DNA of 64,000 bases from Nissolia schottii (lineage: Eukaryota; Streptophyta; Magnoliopsida; Fabales; Fabaceae), in NCBI GenBank assembly GCA_003254905.1, contig QANU01016257.1, forward strand, positions 369,904 to 433,903, given 5' to 3'. The position numbers and the translations under genes are program-made. Under the pieces are notes generated by a model. The model was given only the letters and a program-made list of their open reading frames with translations, did no database searches and was not told the DNA's origin. Shown piece by piece: positions 24,001 to 59,679 of the stretch (position 1 is its first letter; each line of letters starts with the position of its first letter).

Positions 24001-25162
24001 CTTGCCGAAGGTGAAGCCTATTTCCCACTCTCAGAACACCAGACTTGTTCATCAAGCGATCATGTTTAACACTCCTTCCATATGTCATTTCTTCATCATT
24101 CTCACCATTCCTCATATGATCCCTCATCCTGAGCATTGACCCTGAATCATACCCCACTGACTTATTCTGTTGGGGTAGAGAGGTAGCCGATCCATTCAAC
24201 CCATGATTCATATCCAAAGCATGGTAAACTGAAGAAGAATGAACTGCCAGGTCCTTTGAAGGTGTCTTTGAACCAGAAAACTTGAGTATACCCTTCGGGT
24301 TTTGCTTTGCGAACTTTTCTGGTTCCAAAACCACTAGTTGTCTTCGCGGATGGAATTCTAAACCTGTACTAGCCCCATGAGAGGAATAATGACCCATTTT
24401 CTGTGCAACTTTCCTATCCTTTATCTTCCTACTCCACAAACCTTCACCGGACTCTTCATCGGACAAATCAGGTTTCAAATTTTCCATCTTCTCATGCATC
24501 AAGCTCTTTTGACTGCTCATAATGTTCAAAACACGAAGCCTTTCTTGGATGCTGTATCCCTTACAATTAAGCCAAGCATCCCTTATCTGACAAAGATTGT
24601 TAACCATATCATTCTGATGCTTCCTCAATAGATGATAGTGTCGTCGCTTCTGAAAAAAATTTAAACCCTCCCTGTAAAGAGCAACTCTAGGCTCACACAA
24701 GCCACCCTTCAGCATATCAAATAGCTTCTTCATTGGACTCCCACAATGCAAGCTACAACCAGTAAAAAGCTCTGTCAACGTAACAACAAAAGTCTCTTGG
24801 TCCATGTCAGGCAGATACTTGGAGAGTTCAAACCGCTCCTCCTCACTCAAGCACTCGTTCCACACGTCCACCGACAGTATATCTTCAAGACCAGGAAGAT
24901 CATACAGTTCCAAAGGAATGCTGCAACTCTGATTCCCAATCTGGCAAAACTCAGCCCCAGTCTCCCCCAATTCCAGCAAATCAAAGTCATCAGACCCTGC
25001 CCCAGAATCAGCATCATCAAACTCATCATCGTCATCCGATTCCAAACCTGAGTTCTGCCGCCTAACCTCGTCCTCGTCACTCGAGGTAGTTTCCCCACTC
25101 CGCGGTGAGAACTCCGAATCAACAACCCTTGACACCTTGAAGCTGTTCTTCTCAATCGCCAT
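21020..25162 (-). CDS. NFRKB homologue, INO80 chromatin-remodelling subunit type
   Basis: An uninterrupted 1380-codon frame. Residues 1-75 are acidic (runs such as ESDDDDEFDDADSGAGSDD). About 87-200 is a conserved helical region (YDLPGLEDILSVDVWNECLS...REGLNFFQKRRHYHLLRKHQ) that matches the DEUBAD-type domain of NFRKB (INO80G). A long serine/basic low-complexity centre with several KKK motifs follows. About 950-1260 carries the NFRKB winged-helix-like region (GAKGWKVLAVFEKS, SYTAADGKKSIVAPLRR, RPPHVTILCLVRDAAARLPGS). The tail is acidic. In animals NFRKB binds the deubiquitinase UCH37 on INO80; a nuclear chromatin role is inferred for this plant protein. I chose ATG at 25162 because the 25 codons upstream in frame start from TTG and because plant homologues, as I recall, begin MAIEKN. 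The whole CDS is one exon; an intron in the 5' UTR is likely. Confidence 0.93.
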   Translation of the reverse strand: MAIEKNSFKVSRVVDSEFSPRSGETTSSDEDEVRRQNSGLESDDDDEFDDADSGAGSDDFDLLELGETGAEFCQIGNQSCSIPLELYDLPGLEDILSVDVWNECLSEEERFELSKYLPDMDQETFVVTLTELFTGCSLHCGSPMKKLFDMLKGGLCEPRVALYREGLNFFQKRRHYHLLRKHQNDMVNNLCQIRDAWLNCKGYSIQERLRVLNIMSSQKSLMHEKMENLKPDLSDEESGEGLWSRKIKDRKVAQKMGHYSSHGASTGLEFHPRRQLVVLEPEKFAKQNPKGILKFSGSKTPSKDLAVHSSSVYHALDMNHGLNGSATSLPQQNKSVGYDSGSMLRMRDHMRNGENDEEMTYGRSVKHDRLMNKSGVLRVGNRLHLRQGNNESDTENLMGLSFSSNADIHGHTRNANQSSEMKMFTAKPSSGGGSYDFSRKAKYPENAQHVVGGNQMKSRPRGSQLPRKGKPVGSSDLNEIFCNSKTPGNEFSMDSPFKYEDWNLRSMKGKTRRESPDLSYMAYRSSSPQVNDRFLSSDRTNSLQEKVRGTFVQNGGQDTMALRGSRMLLRNEETESDSSEQSNDDGGDNPLLQSKFPYLMGTVDGSHMTSLKSYLDPKKSKYVRKDVKERVIKETKKKGCFGEQGHMPRVEIYLSNAKQKSKIRNGSPLHNSAGKIMEERYPYGSDKLNDDDRSEAYSMGQNGRELVEGLDMPLLNSYNRVRKKKGRTGLDHSILSSKYLHDYVGDAEDGSLGKRLPVDDNVVGQSRSGRKGKKNEACKGDQNERSVAQLLGCNSATKKRKVKDDTADLDGRDECVNLLSNFLPRTDGSTSLKRKSKKKIETETISLAMENSELRVTDMGAADMELETKPQKKPFILITPTVHTGFSFSIMHLLSAVRMAMISKVGEVSVDVRKPREENNIAQEGSVSCVLSNDKVASNCEHADQRNMPSLTVPEIVDCVRSNPGDPCILKTQEPLQDLVRGVLKIFSSKTAPLGAKGWKVLAVFEKSTKSWSWSGPVSHNSSDHNTFEEVTSPEAWGLPHKMLVKLVDSFANWLKWGQETLQQMGSLPAPPLALMQVNLDEKERFRDLRAQKSLNTITPSSEEVRGYFRKEEVLRYSIPDRAFSYTAADGKKSIVAPLRRCGGKPTSKAREHFMLKPDRPPHVTILCLVRDAAARLPGSIGTRADVCTLIRDSQYVVEDVSDAQVNQVVSGALDRLHYERDPCVQFDGERKLWVYLHREREEEDFEDDGTSSTKKWKRPKKDAVDQSDQGTATVADHGTEDQQSGHDLCSDLNVDPSSIDDDDKGMELIPNTNLNAEDNVGIGHASERGNICDGPDSNSMVWDTLGVNPTEENKLLCQENSINEDFDDESTGRERPAGL

Positions 25163-26010
25163 CAACCCAGAGACACCAAACCAAACTGCCGCCAAAACTT
25201 CAATTAAAAAACTGAACCCACGCCGAACAAATCTCAATCCAAAACCCTAACCAATAACCAAACAACAAAAAATCAACACACAACTCAAAAATCTCGACTC
25301 CTTTATCGAAAATACACTAGAACAGCAGAAACCAAACCGCGGAATAAATTTCAAACAATCCAAAAAAACCGAATTAAAAAAAAGAACTCTAGAAATATCA
25401 AATAGGGATGAAAAGCGCAGAGATTCGGGATTGGAATACCTGAATTGATCGCGGAGGTGAAATTGAGGAGCCAAGCGCGAAGACCAATAATACGCGGTAG
25501 AAGAATGAAGGTGCAAGAGCATGACGGTTACGCAGCGCGAATCTCAGAAACCCTAATTTAGCGAAGTTATAAAGAGGAAAAGTGGTGAGAGAAAGAGAGA
25601 GAAAGAGAAAGGGGAGGTAGGAGAAGAAGGATGATGAAGAAGACGAAGGTGACGTGGAAGTGGAGGGGCCGTGTGATTTGTTATTGGAGCGAAAAGACGA
25701 AAAAGGACACCGAACGAACCGCGGCAGAAGAAAGTGATGGAGAATGTGAATGTGAGTGAGTCACTCGCTGTTTTGGAGAAAAGAAAAAGGAAGGGATGAA
25801 CGCAGCGCAGAGAGGGAGAGAAAGTGGAAACGAGTGCGACCCGGGAAGGGGAGTGTGCGACTCACTGAGCGAGCGAGTCGAGAGACCGTTGTGACTGGGC
25901 CGGGGCCCACGCAATTCCGTAACTCATGACCGTCGGATTCGGCAAATTCGATTTCGATCAAGTTTAAACGCAACGCTAAAAGCATGGGGTCTCCCGGCAC
26001 GACGTCGTTT
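25163..26010 (-). promoter_or_regulatory. NFRKB 5' UTR, leader intron and promoter
   Basis: Reading leftward, a CAG|GTATTC donor lies at about 25440, which suggests a leader intron ending between there and the start codon. The exact acceptor is uncertain (a TAG near 25311 is one option). AAACCCTAA telo-box sequences lie at about 25242-25250 and at 25547-25555 (plus strand), a GA-rich tract (CT-rich in the mRNA sense) at 25585-25615, and paired site II elements TGGGCC/GGCCCA at 25896-25909. Telo-box plus site II is a known combination in plant genes expressed in dividing cells. An ACGACGTCGT palindrome lies at 25999-26008. Confidence 0.6.
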
Positions 26011-26895
26011 CGCTCAGTTTCTTACCAGTTGTCCGTTTTTCTTTTTCCTCTTTTTATTTCTTGTAATCTCCTCCCTCCATCTTGGCTCTTGCATTAAGCC
26101 TAACTGCCAAACGTAGCGCTGAAGGATGTTTTCACTTTTCCCTTTCATTTTCCTTTGCTCTCAAAGAATGTTTTTGTAGGGCTAAAAATTTTGGATGTGG
26201 CTCTTCTAAAATGAAATTTATACTATAAAAGATAAAGTATATATATAAAGTATTAGTGATTAGTTATTGAAAAAGAAGTTTAATATTTTTATTAAAATTA
26301 TGTTTTAAAAAAATATGTGTTTTTACTTTCACCATTAATTTGCTTTTAAGGATTAAAATATCTGTATTTATTACACTTTAAATAAGTCTTATTCAAAGAT
26401 TTTATGTGTGGTAAAATGATAAAGAAAATATGCGATAGTACTATTTTTATAAAAAATATCAGATATCATGTTATGAAAGTTTTTCAGTCAAGATTTATTA
26501 AAATAATAATAAAATATTGACAACTTATAAAAAAAAAAAACCTTAAACAAGATTTTTAACATTTAATCAATTGTGAATTTTGGCTTTGAGCTCTAATATT
26601 TTTTTTATTTTGATTTTCAATAAATAAATTGTTTAGTTTTGCTGGTTCCTGGCATTAGTTATTTCATTTAATTTTATTTAATATTTAATTAGTGACATGA
26701 CAAACCGAAATTCCACTCAACTCATCTTATGTTACACCAATTAAATTTATATGGTAAGTTAGGATATTCGTCCAAATATTCGTGTTTAACCCAAATCATT
26801 ATCCAAGCTCAATTAACTCCTTTACTCGTAATAAAATTGATAGGACTCATAAATAAGTGAGTGTATTGTGGATAGAACAAGACTTAAGTCAAGTT

Positions 26896-26900
<5 letters not shown>

Positions 26901-26940
<40 letters not shown>
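26901..26940. repeat. (TA)20 microsatellite
   Basis: Forty bases of uninterrupted alternating TA. Confidence 0.98.
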
Positions 26941-26947
<7 letters not shown>

Positions 26948-27368
26948 TTTGACTCCCTAATCAAATATGGGCAAGTGGATAACTTTTTTTTTTAAATGAG
27001 CAGTTTAAAATTGATACTATACACTAAACTAAAGAAAAATATCGACGTGTCATTATTTGAGTAGTGAACTAGTTGGAATAGATATAAAACTTTATATAAG
27101 GTAGTGTTTGACATATTGTCTCTTAAGATTACTAGTAATTTGTATTATCTTTTAAAAATATTATTATATTTTAAATTTTTAGCATTATATTACAGTGTTT
27201 GGTATGTAACTAAGATTTTATAATTTTATGTTTGCCATATCAAGAAGATTACAAAGTAAGAAACTAATTTTAATATAATATCCTCTAAATAATGATAAAA
27301 TAAAATAACAATAAATATAAAATAACAAATATTAAATAAATAATCGTAATAATAATAATAAAATTTAA

Positions 27369-27640
27369 TTGGTAATGTTGTGATTGTGATAGTGGTTGTG
27401 GCAACAATGATGACAGTTATGGAAGCTTGGTGATGGTAACAACAAAGGTGGTAGTGTGGTTGTAATGATGGTGATAGTGTGGTGGTGGGTAGTGGTAGTA
27501 ATGGCGTGTGGTGGCGGTAGTCGTGGTGGTTATCGGGGTGAATAGTAGGTGGTGGTAGTAGCAATGATAGTGGCACTGTAATGGGGGTGGCGACAGTGAT
27601 GGTGGGGTGGCAAATAGTGGTTGTATTGGTAGTAGGAGAG
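27369..27640 (+). repeat. Degenerate GGT/GTG trinucleotide-rich tract
   Basis: The plus strand is strongly G/T-biased, with many GTGGTGG, GGTAGTAGTGG and GATGGTGATAG steps. Open frames of about 90-115 codons on the minus strand are products of this composition (Thr/His/Pro/Leu-rich) and not genes. Confidence 0.8.
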
Positions 27641-27876
27641 GATTATAGGGGAAGATGTGTATTTGTGTTAGTAGTATTGAGTGTATTATTGTCATAACAA
27701 AATCAATGGATTGTCTAGAATTTGATAACCTCCCATAAAGATAATCAACATTACTAGCAACGTTGCATAACTAGACAAATTCATGTAAATTATTAAGTAA
27801 TTAAAAAAGTCATATTGCTTGTAATGCAGACAAATTATCTCATACTAAATACTCACAATTTTTTTTCTTCTAATTG

Positions 27877-28035
27877 GTGCAATGAGCTTGACCTAGGTGA
27901 TGATAAACTTTGATCTCTTAATCAATAATTTCGAATTTGAATCACTAGAGCAAGCAAAAATCTCATTTAGAGATTTCTACCCCTATAAGACCTTTAGTCA
28001 GGTCGGGGTTTGTTGAGCTTTTACTCAAATACAAA
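27877..28035 (+). mobile_element. Possible tRNA-derived SINE relic
   Basis: A box-A-like 'gagcttgacctaggtgat' is followed about 45 bp later by a box-B-like 'tttcgaatttgaatc'. A body ending 'gagcttttactcaaatac' then runs into a short A-tract (28031-28037). The layout fits a decayed SINE. No target duplication is visible, so it is tentative. Confidence 0.35.
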
Positions 28036-28260
28036 AAAAGTTGCAATTTGTTTGAAAAATTCCTATATGGTTATAAATGATTATGATGAATATGAAAATA
28101 ATATTTTCACCTTTCATTTTGGGAAGATTCGCTAATTAAAAGTCCAAATGTTAAGTGTCAATATTTTTGCACATTTTTTTGGTACACATGTGAGATGTCA
28201 ATCTGTAAAGGCAATAAAAAATTCAGCATAAGGTTGCAGCCCAAAACGGGAAAAGCGGCC

Positions 28261-28719
28261 ACCCATGCACCGACGTAACGTAATGGCCCACACAAACCCA
28301 ATAAGTTTTTGGAGACGTGCGGAACAATTAAATTAAAATTTTACAAACGAAAACCCCCAGAGGAAAAAAGAAAAAACAAAATTTAAAACCCTAATACCCA
28401 GAAAACAAGACCCAGCTGCGTCTCCTCCATTCACCGCCTGCGAGTCGGTTAGCCACCACAGGCGACAGCAACAACGCGGCGGCGCGAACGAACAACAGCG
28501 ACTTGGAGGTGCTCTTCGCTGCTCTTCTCCGGACTCCGCTTTTCCGGCGACTCCGCTTTACCGGCGACTTGCTGGTGGTACTTCTCCATCTCTCCTGAGG
28601 TTAGTGACAACCCTATCGATCCTCCGTGATCCTGTGATCCCTCACTTTTTTAGGTACATTGGCTGAGCCACCTCTCATATTTTGGCTTGCAGTAGAAGCT
28701 TCCGTTGCAACGAAAAGAG
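28261..28719 (+). promoter_or_regulatory. Pol III subunit gene promoter and 5' UTR with leader intron
   Basis: Site II GGCCCA lies at 28285-28290 and a telo-box AAACCCTAA at 28386-28394, a combination known for plant genes of the transcription and translation machinery. The leader then becomes GC-rich. A GAG|GTTAGT donor (28600) and a TTGCAG acceptor (ending 28692) mark a probable 93-bp leader intron, leaving 27 nt of untranslated exon before the ATG at 28720. Confidence 0.65.
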
Positions 28720-52235
<23,516 letters not shown>

Positions 52236-52244
52236 GTCTAAATT

Positions 52245-52248
<4 letters not shown>

Positions 52249-52291
<43 letters not shown>
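52249..52291. repeat. (TA)21 microsatellite in NRPC1 3' UTR
   Basis: The repeat begins 13 nt after the NRPC1 stop codon, so it is most likely transcribed in the 3' UTR. Confidence 0.95.
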
Positions 52292-52293
<2 letters not shown>

Positions 52294-53741
52294 GCAGCAA
52301 GAATGTGGATCATCCAGGGCGAAGTGCATTGAGTACTGTGAGCTGGCACAATATATATTCCATGTCAAGTGGTAACAAAAGGAGAAAAAGGGGGTCCGGG
52401 GGGCGCGATAGTGGTAATATGATTAAATAGTATTTGGGAAAACAGAAAACTTTAATAGGGGATATTAGTTTGTTCCTCATGTACAGTGTCTTCCATGTTG
52501 TTGATCAGAATATACTTTAATTTCAAGTTCTGGTAATTTGCCTAGTAATAGGATGAAAAAAAAAAGTTGCAATTATTATGGTATTTTTTTTGTTGAATAC
52601 ATATTTTATATATATATATATATATATGTATGTGTATATATATGTATGTATGTATGTATATGTATGTATATGTATATACACGCACTTTGTCATCCTATAA
52701 GATATTTTCTTATGCATGACTTTTAAAAGAATGAGAGAGGTCAATCATTTAATATTAATGTGGTAAGATTTATTTAGTTGAAACTGTAAAGATACTTTAC
52801 ACCATCATTGAATAGGAATTAATCTTTGTATATATATTTTATACTTCAACCTTTGGATTGAATAGTATAACGCTTTTACTTTAATCAAAAATGGAATTAG
52901 TGACTTGCCACACTCGGGGAGAGCAATTCTGAGTTCTTTATTCCTGTGATGTTAACGGATTCAATGATTACTCTGCTTTATAAGACGATCATATTACTTG
53001 TAATGGCTGTTATTTTATTTGTGTTTCTGTTACAGTAAATCATTTAATTAAACATCCGATAGAACTAGCAAACTATGGGAAAGTAGGGTGAAAAAGAAAA
53101 AGGTTCAGCCGAAACTACCTCAATGTATACTCTTTCCGTCCATTGTTTGTTGACATTTTTTAAACAAAATTTTATTTAAATTAATTATCATTTGATTAAA
53201 TTTAAAAAATATTAAATGTATTTTTTTACACTTATATTCTTATTATTTTTCATATTTTACATTACGCTTAGCACTTATTACTCAAAGTTCATTTTATCTA
53301 TGCTTTTCATATTTGTGTCAATTAAATGATTTCTTAAACTAAATTTTTGTCAAAAATAACAAAAAAGACACCGAAGGTAACAAATTGAGTGTTGAATAGC
53401 ATATGCTCACAAATCCTGTTAATTCCTATAATACCTTGAGACAGTTTACAACGTTCAATTCGTCCCTTGAATAAATGAGGCTTTACATATTTTATAAAAA
53501 TGATTTTACAGTTCTTATCATCAATTATTTGTCTACAATACAGGACTTTAACTGAGCTCAGGTTATAAGGCTTTCACATAGTTTCATGTCAAAATGCACG
53601 AATGAGCGAAAGCCTAAATCCAAGCTGATTATGGCAGCAGAAGCCAGAAAGCAGAAGTGGAAATCTAAAATGTCCCCTTCTTATTTACAAATGTGAATGA
53701 ATTTCCTTTAACTTCTCTTTTTGAGGTCCCTTGCATACCTT
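52292..53741. other. NRPC1 3' flank and BTB-gene 3' flank
   Basis: Convergent 3' ends of the Pol III subunit gene (+) and the BTB gene (-). It includes a GGGGGTCCGGGGGGCGCG patch at about 52391-52408 and a mixed TA/TG/TATG microsatellite at 52606-52680. No gene is recognised. Confidence 0.6.
52606..52680. repeat. Mixed (TA)/(TATG) microsatellite
   Basis: TATA steps pass into TATG/TGTA steps over about 75 bp. Confidence 0.9.
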
Positions 53742-56299
53742 TCAGCTTTGGTAATCACAGAGCGCTATTTGCAACTTAGAATTATCAGTCTCAGCTGAAT
53801 ACTTTCTGATGAAAGCTCTTCTCCACCAAATCTCAAATGCCTTCTGAATATTAGGGCAATCATCTCCTTTATTAAGAAACCTATCAAACCAATTGAGCAA
53901 CACAGCCTGCTGTTGGAGCAAAGGCAGTGTGAGTATAGTTTGGCTTAGTCCATCCTCAACCAATTTCTTATCAACTGCTCTAGAAGCTCTCCTCATCCAT
54001 CCAAAATCTTCGTATAGAGCTTCAAGCCATGTCGCCAACAGGGAAAACCGAGTTTCTTTCGGCACCAATATGTGTCCCCTTCCTATGCCAATACATAGCT
54101 GCGCCGTGATTCTACTGATCTCATGGCGGTAAATGGTGGGGACTTTGGAATGAAGTGCAGCAAGTTCTTGCTGGTCTGCCCATATTTTCACAAACTCATT
54201 GCCCATCTTTTTGCCGATTAAGATGTCGACAATCCATTGAATGTTGTCGGCTTCACGAGCTATTTCACTCATTAAAATCCCTCGATCCAGTCTCTCGGCT
54301 GCGTTACTTGCCTCAGTCAGGCATAGAAGAAGGGAATTGATGCACTTGTGGCAAAGTTGATACAGCGTGTCTTTAGAAACATCGAGTCTGCTGCTATCGT
54401 TAGATGAATTGTCTTTAAGCAATCTTGATAGCAGGGCTTTCATTTCCCTACGAGATTTGTCGTCTTTTGCTTGTAGAACACCACTCAGCAGGCTTGTGAA
54501 GATGTCATCGGCTCTCATGGCGATAGATGGATCGGATGATACTCTAAGAAGCACTTCAGTTGCAGAATCATGAAGCTGCAGATGACTCAGTTGAGATATA
54601 ACTTCCTCTTCTTCACTCTCCGTCCACGGAATAGCTTCCAAATATTCCAGGCACGACACAACCCCAAGATCAAACTTGATAGCTGCTGATACCTACAAAA
54701 GAAGGTAGGCTGAAAAATATAAAAAATACACGTCTCTCTCAAGAAAAAAAATGCAAAAAAATGAGGGAGAAAGAAAAGAATAATACAAACGAATGACGAG
54801 GAAAATTAGTGAAATATCACTCTCAGGGTTGCCTTTGTGCTGATTATACATTAAGATTTGATAAGAGTATAAATTTCCCTCAATAAGCGCGATGCATGAG
54901 GAAGACTAGCTCAACCAAACGAGAGAAACAGTATACATTAACAAGTTCTGCAGGGATCCAGTGATGCACTGTCTTATGTGGCAGAAAAATTATAGTTAAG
55001 AATCAATGTGTGCATAACTTCACAAAAGAGGGCCAACTAAGCACTAATATGGCTGATTATGATATGAACGACATAACAAAATTAGTTAATCACACTCCAT
55101 AGCATAAGTAACCATAACAGGGAAGAAACACCTAAATATGTCTCTCATTGAAGTCAAAATCATTGATTTTGTATTGACAGAGAAATTTCTGTGTGAAATA
55201 ACTCCTAAAAACTCTTAAGCAAAGGATCATAAATGGGTTGTTTATATCCAAGGATCAATATCTACAGTTCAAGGCAGGTCGCCTGCTAAAAGGGTAAAAT
55301 TAGACTATTTTTCTTAGTTTGTAATTCTCAAACCACTTCAACCAACTAAATAATGGTCAATAACTAGCTCTCCTACAAGCACAAATTAGAGAAAATTAGC
55401 ATTTGGTTCCATAAAATGCTCGCCATTTCAACAGTTACGTTAAAAATATTTAGTTATGGCGAGAGTCAACAAAGAAGAAGTGTTGAACATTCGCAAAGCC
55501 CTTTAATCGATGGATCAAGAATGGTCGATACAAGTGAACAAAATAAATGTGCAATGCGACATATCATATCATGAAGGCACAAACACACGAGAAATTATCA
55601 AGTGTATCCGGAGCTTCGCTCTGATCAATTCCAGAGTCTAGACTGAAAAAGGCCCAAAAGTCTGATCAACCGATTCATGGCTCTTCATATATTTTTCTTA
55701 ACACTAGAAATTAAAAATCAATGGTTGGTTAAAGTGCTTCAGAATTTCTCCGCACAAAGAGAGTTATATACCTTGAGCAAGCTCAAAACTTTGGAAACCC
55801 TTTGACCAATCAGCCTCTTGTTGATATCATCAGAGTACATCAACACCACCGCCTCCACGTATGCCTCCACGTCATCGCTCTCGCACTCGCTGATCTCCAC
55901 CGTGTACTGCTGCGGCGGTGTGCCCCCATCCTCGCTCTGAAGAAGCTTCTCCGCGAAGAACCTGCTCTTCTCCAGCAGCACCCTCTTCTCCACCTCCATC
56001 GCCACCTTCGTCCCATCCCTCCCCACCACCGTCACCCTCACGTCTCCCTCGCCGCCGCGGAACGGCGCCCCTTCCAGAAGCTTCGAGACCCGATCCCGCA
56101 TTCTCCGGCGCTTCTCTTCCGGTTGCTTGGAGTCGCGGGTCTGCTCGTCCGACATCATCTCGAATAGGGTTTGGGGATGGCGAGGAGGGGGGGAGGTTCT
56201 AGAAGGAGAGAAAGAGAAGAGGGATGGGGGCGGGTCGGTGTGGATGAAGCCGTGCTTGATCATGGTGGAGACGTGCTTGTCTCTGTCTCTGGCCGCCAT
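53742..56299 (-). CDS. BTB/POZ domain protein (At1g63850/At3g05675-like)
   Basis: Two exons, 56299-55772 and 54692-53742, joined AAG|GTATAT...TTTTGTAG|GTATCA, give 492 aa. Residues 1-70 are basic and Pro-rich. A BTB/POZ fold follows (GDVRVTVVGRDGTKVAMEVE, RVLLEKSRFFAEKLL, DVEAYVEAVVLMYSDDINKR). After it comes a helical region (VVSCLEYLEAIPWTESEEEEV, RLLKDNSSN, YQLCHKCINSLLLCLTEA) shared with the plant NPH3-like/BTB proteins of this type. Such proteins are usually regarded as candidate CUL3 ubiquitin-ligase adaptors; a substrate is unknown. I chose the ATG at 56299 (context CCCCATGGCG) because the in-frame extension upstream starts only from TTG at 56458 and looks like a CT-rich leader. The 1.08-kb intron holds nothing recognisable. 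The function is inferred from the domain only. Confidence 0.9.
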
Positions 56300-58667
56300 G
56301 GGGAATGCGAGAACCCAATTGTGAACTGTGAAGAAATCCCAATCAATCAATGAACAGAGAACAGAGAACAGAGAACAGTGAAGTGGGTGGGTGCTGTTTT
56401 CTTCCCCATTTGGAAGAGAAAGAGGAGGAGAGTAGTAGCAGCAGCTGGGAGAATCCAAAGACAGACAGGTTGGTCTATATAATTAATAATTATTTATTTG
56501 TTATCACTCACTTTTTAAGTAGCAATAGTCTGTCTGGAGAACTAACTATTGATTTAATTTAATTCAATTTAATTGGATAACATGGTTAAACTCTTATGTT
56601 TACCTGAAATAATATTATTGAAGAGGTACTATTTTTAAGATAACGAAATAGGGATATAATTATAAACATACTTGGTTTGGTAGTGTTTTGTTTGTTGAGT
56701 TCTTTGACTTTTTAAAAGTTATTCTCAATAAATTATATTAATGTTAAATGCAATATTTTAGGAATATGAACACTTAAAAAAAAAAAAACACCTTTACCAA
56801 CCCAATCAATACCCACTGATCTTGGTTCATATTTTCGTTATAATTAATAAGCCTTCTTGCAAATATCATTTTATAAGCATGTAATGAATTCAAATGTGTG
56901 CTCTAATCTTAAGAGCTTTCTCCTCTGTCAGTTAAAATTGNAAAGTCAACGTAACATTATAATTTTTATTCAAATTGGCATACATTATTGTTTTATTCGG
57001 ATGAGAAAAAAAATAAACAAAAATGAAAAAAATATATATTTTCTCTTTTGTTATTTATTTGATTGAGTAAAAAAACGAGAGAGAAAAATTATATGATTAC
57101 ATTAAAATGACATTTTTACCCTTCCATATATAATAGAAGAAAAATAACATAAAGATATAATTGTCACTTCATTTTATACCACTTCTTTCCTCTCTTATTT
57201 TTTTCTCACTCGAGTAAAGAAAACTTTTTGTGTGGGGCTTACTTTCAACATTTTTCTTGCCATTCGTTTTCTTATCCCCATTTTCTTTTCTCTCCTTTTC
57301 AACCCAAAACAATGGGTATATGAAGATCGATATAAAATTTTATATACAATAAATAAAGCGAAAATACCAAAAGTGATATATATTAATGAGGGAAACCAAA
57401 CAAAAACAACTGTGACTCAGTTGGAAAGTGATGGGGATTATTGCTGGCATGTGCACTCCCGTCCTAGTTGGGTAATGTATTTTACAAATAATTTCATGAC
57501 GGTTTATAGTAAAACAAAATAATTTGTTTGCTTTTGAAACTGATTCAATTACAAGGATATTTTTAACTCAATTCTTTACAATGTTTTTTTTTTTAAAAAA
57601 AAATTTATAGATTAAAAATAATCAATACAAAGTCACTTCAAATTATATGTTTTTCTACATGTTGTAAAAGTACAACTAAACTTTACCAATAGCTGGGTTT
57701 AAGTGTCTTTTCTTCATCCTTTGGCTTTACTAATATGAAATGAGCACCGTACTGCATTATCAAGGGGTTACTTTTGTAGACATGCTTATCATATCACACT
57801 TTGATTTTTGGTTTTCTGCAATTATGCTTGCAACGAAGGCAATTAATGTTCCAACATTTGTGGTCTTATAAATATATGACTTTCTCAACACTAATTATTT
57901 TATTTTTAAAGCTCAAACTCTAAACTATTAATAAAGATAAAGTGACACCTATCATTTCAATTAATTATCACATTTATTTACAGGCAAGAATCCTCTCTTT
58001 AAAGTGAACGAGCTCACAATTAGATTATTAAAATGAAAATAAAACTTATTTTTATTTTAATGATAAAATTATCTATTTTATCCTCAAAAGTGAAAGATAT
58101 CACTTTAGAGGATTTAAATCATTTATTTACATACCAAAAATATAAGTAGCAAAAAGCAAAATCAATTTCATTACAATTAAATACAAAAAATGGTTCAAAT
58201 AAGTTGATATAAGTATGTGGGAACCAATATCGTTTTTTGAATTTAGTCATTTAAACTTACTTTTTAATGAGTGTGGTGTTATTTGTATATCTAAAAATGA
58301 TTCATATACACTCATTTCATGCCACCCCATACATTCACCTCTATAATATACGTAATTAATGATTACAATACGTATTTTGTATGCTTTCCAAATTTATAAA
58401 CAATACGCTTCCCTTAGCTCGTTTTCCATCATGGTCCTCCTCCTCATCTTCTCATTCTCGTCTTATCACCTTTATTTGTTTTTTTTTTGTATTCTTTCTC
58501 TTTGTCCACACTCGTCATCCTTTTCATCCTCCTCCTATAATGTGAAAATTGATTAAATGATAAAATGTTGATTTTTTTAATGGACGCGATCTACCTTTAA
58601 CAATGGTAATTTACTTGTTACCGATGCTTGAGTGGACAGTTACTTGTGAAATGTCATACTTATAAAC

Positions 58668-58842
58668 AAGCGTGTAATGTTTGTGCATTATACCACATAA
58701 AGTTTGTGCATACATGCTTATAAAGTTTGTGCATTCAAAAGTCTAATGAATTCTGAAATGTATGGTCTATGTAAAGGTTTGTGAATATAAGCGTGTAATG
58801 TTTGTGCATTCTACTACATAAAGTTTGTGCACAAATGCTTAT
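58668..58842 (+). repeat. Two direct copies of a ~52-bp segment, 121 bp apart
   Basis: AAGCGTGTAATGTTTGTGCA starts both copies (58668 and 58789), which continue '...acataaagtttgtgca...atgctta'. An extra 'ataaagtttgtgcat' occurs at about 58719. Confidence 0.85.
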
Positions 58843-59679
58843 GCATACGAATGAAAACTGACAAACGCGAATTGCATGTACAAGCGCATTTAAGTGGAGA
58901 TCCGTGAGTGAGTAAGGATTTGTAGTTGGCCCAAACATATTTAATACGAGGTGAATATATGACAGATGAAAATATGGTGTACATGTAGCTCTACTATTGT
59001 ATATCAATCTCACCCACATTATCGGACTGCTATTCACATCCCATGATGTGTGAGAGACCAAATACAATGCTTACACCATATTTGATGTACAAAAAGGCAT
59101 TTTTGCTTATTCAAAAATTGAAATCATTTAATTACCTTAATTCATGTACCAAAATCTAAAACGAACGTTACTAAGGAGCGAATAATGCGATTTCATTTGG
59201 TTTTTTCCACTCTATATCACATAAGAATTGAGTTCATAAAGAGTGTATAAATAATTAGTGAAGAATTGGGCTTAAAGGTGGCACCTTAATATTATATGCT
59301 AATCTTCTTTTTCGAGATGTACAAGGATTAGCAGTGAGATGATTACGTCCTTGCTATTATAAATGAATGATGAGTTTTGCTTTTCTTTCATGTGGATTTG
59401 TACCAAAGTTCTCAGTGATTAGTACTCTGGAGGTCACTGCCAACCACCTTGTGCTTGCAACTACAAATGGCCCCAATCCTATGGAAATGCTATTGCTAGA
59501 CAACTTACACAAACATTAAAAAATAAATAAAAAATCGGTGCATATCTCGATTATAAATTTGTCCTTGAAAAATTATGAGGAATCATTTCTATCAAAAATT
59601 TTATCAATCGGATAGAGAGATAAAGATTAAATTTTAAACCATTTAATTATAAAAGACATTGAGACAATGCTAGTACCGG

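Larger units (their letters stand above)
26011..28260. other. AT-rich intergenic DNA
   Basis: No gene recognised. It contains the (TA)20 tract, a G/T-rich GGT/GTG-type region at 27369-27640, and a SINE-like segment at about 27877-28035, listed separately. Confidence 0.5.

Noticed and set aside
25163..25237. N-terminal extension of the NFRKB frame by 25 residues
   Set aside because: The extension begins at TTG, not ATG, and lies in the 5' UTR. The ATG at 25162 fits the known family start.
27226..27695. Minus-strand frames of 92-116 codons rich in Thr, His, Leu and Pro
   Set aside because: Produced by the degenerate GGT/GTG trinucleotide composition; no protein family resemblance.
56300..56458. 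53-residue N-terminal extension of the BTB protein
   Set aside because: It starts from TTG and its DNA is a CT-rich, internally repetitive leader. The ATG at 56299 has a good context.
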